This document shows, piece by piece, positions 5,084-10,309 of a stretch of 10,309 nt of DNA. The notes under the pieces were generated by a model. That model was not told the origin of the DNA. It was given only the letters and a program-made list of their open reading frames with translations, and did no database searches. The DNA lies in assembly GCA_946631345.1 (NCBI GenBank), contig CAMPAA010000105.1:1-10309 (forward strand). The letters run 5' to 3'. A program made the position numbers and the translations under genes. Source of the DNA: an uncultured Verrucomicrobiota bacterium. Its GTDB lineage: Bacteria; Verrucomicrobiota; Kiritimatiellia; RFP12; UBA1067. The stretch's first letter is position 1; each line of letters starts with the position of its first letter.

Positions 5084-7696
5084 ATGTCTGAAATGAGCAA
5101 AAACGCTTGGAGATTCTGGGGCGCATCGGCAATGCCGCTGCTCTTTGCCATCTGTTGTGTGACTACTGTGGCAGAAGCCGCCACTGTGAGTCTCAACAAA
5201 AATTCCGATAACGGTTTCGTTGCCGCTGACGGCTGGAACAGCGGCGAGGAACCGAAATCAGGCAACGACTACATCGTGGCAAACGGCTACTTTCTACGCG
5301 GAGACAATTCGCAGGGATTCGCTGGCGACTCGCTCCAGTTCGGTATCGTTGGTGGGACGGAGGGAATCTTTTACAAGGAACATGCCGGCACCCATACGTT
5401 TACGAAACTGATTCTCGCGAATGGCTATTACCGTACATGGATGAGCCGAGCGGGGCAGGAGGCCCACATCTGCGGAGCGGTGGAAGTGACGTCGCCGGAG
5501 TCTGCGCCGTTCCGCCTCCACAGCACGCACAACAGCGGTGCCGGGTGGTGGATTACATACTGGGACGCGGCGATCACCGGCGCGGAGGGGACGGGATTGA
5601 AAGTCGGTCCGTATCCGAACGCGCTCCTGTCCGCCGGACAGACGATCTTCACGGGCGACAACTCTGCCTATCTTGGCAGTATCACGGTGTACGGGACGAA
5701 TGCGGTCTTTGCATTCACCACCGGCAACTCCCTCGGAGGTGCGCTATCTTCGTTCAAGGCGGATGCGCTTTCGCTCTGCGACGGCACCACGCTCGAATCG
5801 CGGGGTGCGGATGTCACGCTTGCGGCTTCGCTCAATCGTGGCATTTTCGTAAACGAGACGGGTGGACGCATCAGCGTCCCCGCTGGTAATGCCTTGCGCG
5901 TGGAATGGCCGATCAGCGGCTCTGGCACACTGAAGAAGATTGGCGAGGGAACTCTGACGCTTGCGTCCGCCATGTCACAGACGGTACCTTTTGTTATCGA
6001 CGGAACGGGCATAATGTTGGCCTCTGGATTCTCCAATTCTGGGAACAGCATGATTTCTGTGCCTCGTGGAGGAGAAATATGTGTCAAGCCTGGTGATGAG
6101 GTTGAGGTGCGTAACCTTGTGTTGGAAGGTGGTGCGATTCGTCTTTCGTATGATGCAAACGCGGCGCAATCCGGTGTGCTTGTTCTCGGGGAGGGGTGCG
6201 AACCAAACTGGCCGATACCAGTCTATACGCTTTCGACTCGCGGCTTGAAGATTCCGTTCCTCAAAGTACCCACATCAATGAAAACTGTTACGGCGGCGGA
6301 TTTCGTGAAGCCGGACGACTTTGCCGCTACAGGTTTGCCGTCTGCTACGTTCACGGTGGAGACTGAAGGCACCGTGCAGACTGTCTATGCGGAGATGGTT
6401 GGGCTGGTGACCGTGTCTGAAACGTTCAACGGAAGCGCGAACGACAGGGCGTATCTCACGTATGGCGGCGACAAGGAACGGTGGACGGACGGCCAATTGC
6501 CGCACAGCGGGGCCGACTACAGGGTTCAAGGAGGCAAGACGCTTTACACGCAGGCCGTGAGCAGCGACTACACTTTTCCGGGGGAATCGCTTTCGTTTGC
6601 AGGGGCGAGCGGTTCGACAGCGGCTGTGCAATTCAACAACTCGGGCGCGACTAGATTCTCCGCTGACATCCGCACCTATGACTACGTGAAGTTCTATCCT
6701 CAAAAGTCGGCATCCGGCTCTGACCTCCACATCGACGGACGACTCTATGTGGGTAGCACTCAAGGAGTCGACAATGGACTTGACTTCCGGGCGGCTGCGA
6801 ACGATATAACGACAGTGATTGATTCCGTGGTGAGCGGATCCGGCTACATGTGCTTTCAGCCCGGTTCTTCCAATCGCACGAACACGTACGTCTTCGCCTC
6901 GGACGACAACACATACACCGGCACATACTTCCTGTACGGTGGTGAGAAGGCCAATTCGCATACGGTGCTGAAGTTCGCCAATGCCGGAAGCTGGGGGCAT
7001 AACCCTCCGTCAAGCCGAGCGGACAACATGACGATACAGGGCGGCAGCAGCTCTATCGTGGAACTTCATCCCTTGGGAAGCCAGACCCTTGACATGCCCA
7101 ACCGCGAGTTTCTCTTCAAAGGTTCGGGTGTTCGGTTCCGCGTGGATGACGGCGAAGTATTCGAATTGAGCCGTTCCCTGCTCAAGTTCAGGCGGAATGG
7201 CGTAACCAAGAAGATTGGCGGCGGTACGTGGGCGGTAGGAGGCGCGGTAAGTGTGGTCGACTCGGGTGATACTCCTACGCTTGAAGTGGCCGAGGGTTAT
7301 CTGCGGGCGGACAATGCTCGCGCGTTCGTGGACCTTTCCGTGACGGTTGCGGAGGGCGCGGGCATCGCGGCGAAATATCGGCCCGGTGACACATCGGAGG
7401 TCGCCACCTACGGCATGATTGTTACGAATGCGGCGCGTTTCGCCATGAGCGGCAACACGCTGAAGTTCAAGGTGACGACCAATGGGGAGAAGGTGCGCAG
7501 CAACGAGCGCGTCGCGATCCTCACGGTTCCCGAAGAGTCCGCAACCGCCATCGCCGCAAAGACGATCGCGTTCGAGCATGACGATGCGTATGGTCGGTAT
7601 CCCGAGCTGCTGATGGATTCGGTGACGGTTTCGGGAATGCCATGCGTCCGCTATTCGTGCAAGTTCATCAGGGGCACGAAGTTCATCGTGAGGTGA
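5084..7696 (+). CDS. Secreted protein with two autotransporter-type beta-strand modules
   Basis: An 870-aa exported protein of unknown role. The signal peptide has its hydrophobic stretch at about 13-30 and a likely cut after A-E-A at 30-32. The rest is rich in Gly, Ser, Thr, Val and Asn, as in a beta-helix or beta-sandwich passenger. Two modules are related: W51-x5-P57-x2-G60-x-D62-Y63 recurs with identical spacing as W467, P473, G476, D478, Y479. Later, S-G-S-G-T-L-K-K-I-G-E-G-T-L-T-L (278-293), a good match to the autotransporter-associated beta-strand repeat, is echoed by G-V-T-K-K-I-G-G-G-T-W-A-V (706-718). T-I-F-T-G-D-N-S-A-Y-L-G and Y-V-F-A-S-D-D-N-T-Y-T-G are a further pair. No beta-barrel, LPXTG or PEP-CTERM signal is visible; the chain ends G-T-K-F-I-V-R. 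It may be a surface or glycan-binding protein. Its stop overlaps the next start by one base. Confidence 0.8.
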   Translation: MSEMSKNAWRFWGASAMPLLFAICCVTTVAEAATVSLNKNSDNGFVAADGWNSGEEPKSGNDYIVANGYFLRGDNSQGFAGDSLQFGIVGGTEGIFYKEHAGTHTFTKLILANGYYRTWMSRAGQEAHICGAVEVTSPESAPFRLHSTHNSGAGWWITYWDAAITGAEGTGLKVGPYPNALLSAGQTIFTGDNSAYLGSITVYGTNAVFAFTTGNSLGGALSSFKADALSLCDGTTLESRGADVTLAASLNRGIFVNETGGRISVPAGNALRVEWPISGSGTLKKIGEGTLTLASAMSQTVPFVIDGTGIMLASGFSNSGNSMISVPRGGEICVKPGDEVEVRNLVLEGGAIRLSYDANAAQSGVLVLGEGCEPNWPIPVYTLSTRGLKIPFLKVPTSMKTVTAADFVKPDDFAATGLPSATFTVETEGTVQTVYAEMVGLVTVSETFNGSANDRAYLTYGGDKERWTDGQLPHSGADYRVQGGKTLYTQAVSSDYTFPGESLSFAGASGSTAAVQFNNSGATRFSADIRTYDYVKFYPQKSASGSDLHIDGRLYVGSTQGVDNGLDFRAAANDITTVIDSVVSGSGYMCFQPGSSNRTNTYVFASDDNTYTGTYFLYGGEKANSHTVLKFANAGSWGHNPPSSRADNMTIQGGSSSIVELHPLGSQTLDMPNREFLFKGSGVRFRVDDGEVFELSRSLLKFRRNGVTKKIGGGTWAVGGAVSVVDSGDTPTLEVAEGYLRADNARAFVDLSVTVAEGAGIAAKYRPGDTSEVATYGMIVTNAARFAMSGNTLKFKVTTNGEKVRSNERVAILTVPEESATAIAAKTIAFEHDDAYGRYPELLMDSVTVSGMPCVRYSCKFIRGTKFIVR

Positions 7697-10254
7697 TGGT
7701 GAAAAGGATGGTCTTCGCCGCGATTGCGGCGGTGTCGATTGGTGCGGCGTTTGCTGCCGTAAAGCCGGGCGAGAACCTCTTGTTGAATGGTGTGCTTGAG
7801 GCTGATCAGGCAGACTTCCCTCCTTTCTGGAACTCTAACACCAAGAGTGAGACGGACGTCAAATGGCATCCGAGCGGTGGTCCAGAGGGACTGCCGTATT
7901 TTTCCATCAACAAAGGCGGGAACAATCCCAACATCAGGATCAAGCAATATGGACTTGACCTCGTGCCAGATGGCCAATATCGAATTTCGATGCAGGTGCG
8001 GACAAAGAATTTCCGCAGCGGTTCCCACACAGGAATTCTGCTCGTCAACAGCGGTTCCTGGCGCGCCACCGCCGGCGTCTTTGCGCTTCCACAAGACACG
8101 ACGGGCGCATGGCAGCGAGTGACGAACGAGTTCAAGTGCTTCAAAGCGCCGGATGGCTATACGGCAATGATCTATATCGCCGATCAACGCGGAGACCTGG
8201 ACGTTGCCGACATTCAGTTGGAGGCGATTGACGAACTGGCGCTTGCGAAGAGCGGCCCGTCGAAACTCGTCGCTTGCGAAAAGCGTCCGCGTCTCGTGCC
8301 GCTCGCACCAAAGCTTGCGAAGATACCGGAAGACGATCCTTCTGTCGTATTTCGCTTCTTTGGTGAATTGGATAAGCCTGACGGCGATTACGAAGTGTTC
8401 GCCGCAGTGGATGGGCTGGCTGAGCGCGTGGTTGTGCCACTTTCTCGAAACGATATGAAAGTACCGCTTCCGCAAGGCGCGACAAATGGCGTGTTGACGG
8501 TTGGCGTCGTGCATAAAGTGTCTGGCGCAAAGGCGGTCGAGATTCGGTACAATTTCTGCGTGGTAGGGGGATGCGGCGAATCGCAGCTTCCACGTCGCCG
8601 TCGCAACAATCTTTGCACGGAGGTTCTGGCGGCTGATTTGAAAGCAGATGGCACAAATAGGTTTGCCTTTGCGATTTCCCGCGATGGTTGGACTTTCATG
8701 GCGGTGAAAGGGCGATTGGGCACGGGCTTTGTCGTGCGGATTGACGGACGTGAGGTGATGGACAGCGCAACGCCGCGCCATGAGATGTTCCGACGCCTTT
8801 CCGCTGGAGAACACACGCTTGAAGTCTCAGGTGTCAAGGATGGCAATGTTGTTTTGCGCGAGATCGCCGAGATTCTGAATTACTGTCCGGGCGTAAACAG
8901 CGTCATAAAGGAGAATCCGCCGTATGACTGGGATTTCAACGAAAGGTACGTGCTGCCGGCTGTCACCACACAGCTTGGCGGAAACGTGCCGAAGGAGCGG
9001 CTTGACGAGTTCCACAGACGCGGATACGAATGGATGAACAACATAAACTTGGTCGGCGGCGAAGCGGCCTCGATGATTGCCCAGCTTTCACGGTGCGCTG
9101 GAATGACGAAGCCGGAGTATGACGGTGTTGCGTGCGACGAGCAGGACTACGCCGACATCGTGTCTCTGGATTTGTACGCTGCCGGTTTTTGGTTGTACGA
9201 CCTATCGAAAAAGCCGAGACGTCCTGTCCTTACTTGGGCTTACGGCGGCAAGCCTTCAACTGGTGCGGTCAGTCTTGATTTTCTCGCCGCTTGCATAAAC
9301 GTTTCTGGAGGCGAGGGAAAGTTGCTGCGCGAACTCTACTGCTCGACACGTGAGACAGAAGAAGCGGAGCGGCAGTATTTGCGCAGTCGCGTTGGCGAAG
9401 TGATGGATACTTACCGTGCGATGAATCCGGCTGCGCTTGATTCCATCGGCGTCGTTTATGGCAACTTCAACCAGACCCCCGTAATTACCCTTGTCCATCA
9501 CCCCGAAGTTGACTACAAGTACGCACTCGACATGCAGATGAACTTCGCGGCAAATGATCGTTCATGCGACGGGCTTGGTCTCATCGGCTACTGGGGCAGC
9601 TACTATGCGGACGAAGAGATGCATCGCTGGTCGTTCGCGCTTATGCGCCATTATGTCGTAGAGGGCAACACCAACATGCTTTCTGAGGCATATGGTTTCC
9701 GATACCGTCCTGACCACATCCTCAACGGCGACTTCAGGGGTGCGATCGCGCCGTGGAAGGCGAATGGCAATGTGCGGTGCGATTCGTATGACAATTTCGC
9801 CTCAAAGAGCCAAGCTCGTTGGGGCGGCAATGGCAATGTAGGCGATACGTTCGCCGTCCTCGTTCGCGAGGAAGGGTTTGCGACGACGCTGTCGCAGACG
9901 GTGAAAGGTTTGACGCCTGGGCGGAAATATTGTTTGCAGTTCGCCACTTTCGATGTGAAGGATGTCAAGGCGAACCGCATTGCGCCGCGCAGATTCGGGA
10001 TTGAGGCGAAGCTGTCTGATGGCGCAGAGATTGACAGAGCGTTATCGTGGGTGCACGTGGATGATCGCCAAAAAGGACGTTATTTGGCCAATGACGGCAT
10101 CGCGCGGATAAACCTACACCACGTCGTGTTCACGGCGAAAACATCGAACGTTGAAGTCACGCTTTCCAACGCCGCCGCTTCGGCAGGCGAAGAGCTTGGC
10201 GTGAACTACCTGTCGCTTAACCCGTATTACGCTCCAACAAGAAAGGAACCATAA
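7696..10254 (+). CDS. Secreted multidomain protein, possible glycan-active enzyme (uncharacterised)
   Basis: An 852-aa exported protein. The ATG at 7696 is chosen because it overlaps the previous TGA (TGATG) and opens a signal peptide (M-V-K-R, hydrophobic 5-19, cut near A-F-A at 18-20); the frame is open back to 7642 but that part lies inside the preceding gene. Domains in order: a carbohydrate-binding-like jelly roll (about 25-190, opening N-L-L-L-N-G); beta-rich domains (about 205-410, with R-D-G-W-T-F and A-G-E-H-T-L); a central region that may be a TIM-type barrel (about 415-670); and a second jelly roll from H-I-L-N-G-D-F (674-680) to the end, with G-L-T-P-G-R-K-Y. In the centre D-G-V-A-C-D481-E482-Q-D484 and G-Y-W-G-S-Y-Y-A-D639-E640-E641 are acidic clusters that could be catalytic. 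From memory the order resembles uncharacterised PVC proteins. No named glycosidase family is recognised. Confidence 0.75.
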   Translation: MVKRMVFAAIAAVSIGAAFAAVKPGENLLLNGVLEADQADFPPFWNSNTKSETDVKWHPSGGPEGLPYFSINKGGNNPNIRIKQYGLDLVPDGQYRISMQVRTKNFRSGSHTGILLVNSGSWRATAGVFALPQDTTGAWQRVTNEFKCFKAPDGYTAMIYIADQRGDLDVADIQLEAIDELALAKSGPSKLVACEKRPRLVPLAPKLAKIPEDDPSVVFRFFGELDKPDGDYEVFAAVDGLAERVVVPLSRNDMKVPLPQGATNGVLTVGVVHKVSGAKAVEIRYNFCVVGGCGESQLPRRRRNNLCTEVLAADLKADGTNRFAFAISRDGWTFMAVKGRLGTGFVVRIDGREVMDSATPRHEMFRRLSAGEHTLEVSGVKDGNVVLREIAEILNYCPGVNSVIKENPPYDWDFNERYVLPAVTTQLGGNVPKERLDEFHRRGYEWMNNINLVGGEAASMIAQLSRCAGMTKPEYDGVACDEQDYADIVSLDLYAAGFWLYDLSKKPRRPVLTWAYGGKPSTGAVSLDFLAACINVSGGEGKLLRELYCSTRETEEAERQYLRSRVGEVMDTYRAMNPAALDSIGVVYGNFNQTPVITLVHHPEVDYKYALDMQMNFAANDRSCDGLGLIGYWGSYYADEEMHRWSFALMRHYVVEGNTNMLSEAYGFRYRPDHILNGDFRGAIAPWKANGNVRCDSYDNFASKSQARWGGNGNVGDTFAVLVREEGFATTLSQTVKGLTPGRKYCLQFATFDVKDVKANRIAPRRFGIEAKLSDGAEIDRALSWVHVDDRQKGRYLANDGIARINLHHVVFTAKTSNVEVTLSNAAASAGEELGVNYLSLNPYYAPTRKEP

Positions 10255-10263
10255 GGGACAAGT

Positions 10264-10309
10264 ATGTATTGCGTCAAGGGGGAAAGTGAAAAAACTTTGG
10301 ATGGAGGCG
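10264..10309 (+). CDS. Start of a further operon gene (truncated by window end)
   Basis: Two readings are possible. ATG at 10264 has AAGGGA (10253-10258) 5 nt upstream and is open to the end (M-Y-C-V-K-G-E-S-E-K-T-L-D-G-G). GTG at 10286 has AAGGGGG (10276-10282) 3 nt upstream and would read M-K-K-L-W-M-E-A, which looks more like a signal peptide. Either way a gene starts within about 35 bp of the previous stop, so the operon probably continues. Function is unknown. Confidence 0.4.
   Translation, partial: MYCVKGESEKTLDGG

Noticed and set aside
7651..8814. Minus-strand open frame of 387 aa opposite the multidomain secreted protein
   Set aside because: The composition is unusual (many Arg and His), there is no domain logic or ribosome site, and the plus-strand gene here has a signal peptide and coupled start.
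5084..10254. Equal length (870 codons) of the two large open frames as a sign of gene duplication
   Set aside because: The second frame is 870 codons only if read from 7642; its real start at 7696 gives 852, and the two proteins share no visible similarity.

Overview
The window reads as accessory carbohydrate-utilisation DNA from a diderm bacterium. A PVC-superphylum organism (Kiritimatiellota, Lentisphaerota or a relative) is my best guess. The reasons are a XylR-type regulator (sugar-binding-like domain fused to an AraC helix-turn-helix), a heparinase II/III-like polysaccharide lyase, a Tat lipoprotein start, a secreted protein with autotransporter-type beta-strand repeats but no beta-barrel, and a large secreted protein whose domain order resembles uncharacterised PVC proteins. 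No rRNA or tRNA is present, so the taxonomy is inference.

Layout. (1) Positions 1-81, minus strand: the first 27 codons of a Tat-exported lipoprotein. (2) 82-276: a divergent promoter region. (3) 277-2070, plus: a secreted heparinase II/III-like lyase. (4) 2091-2119: an inverted repeat with an extended -10 promoter in its loop, leading into a Rpn-family PD-(D/E)XK nuclease/transposase-like gene at 2170-3063. (5) 3064-3473: a convergent intergenic stretch with terminator-like hairpins and a striking 32-bp palindrome. (6) 3474-4700, minus: the XylR-like regulator, whose promoter implies a leaderless mRNA. (7) 4701-5083: a 383-bp divergent control region with a GC-rich hairpin, three contiguous 23-bp repeats, and a 14-bp direct repeat (period 22) abutting the -35 of a good extended -10 promoter. 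(8) 5084-7696 and 7696-10254, plus: two secreted proteins of 870 and 852 aa, translationally coupled through a TGATG overlap, with the start of a further gene near 10264.

How it may work together (inference): the XylR-like protein senses a sugar and binds the direct repeats upstream of the 5084 promoter, switching on an operon that exports a repetitive beta-strand protein and a multidomain, possibly glycan-acting enzyme. The lyase and the truncated Tat lipoprotein gene at the left end would fit the same glycan-degrading lifestyle. The Rpn gene looks like an unrelated mobile or selfish insertion between the two blocks. The operon at 5084-10254 and its repeat-rich control region are the most promising parts for something undescribed.
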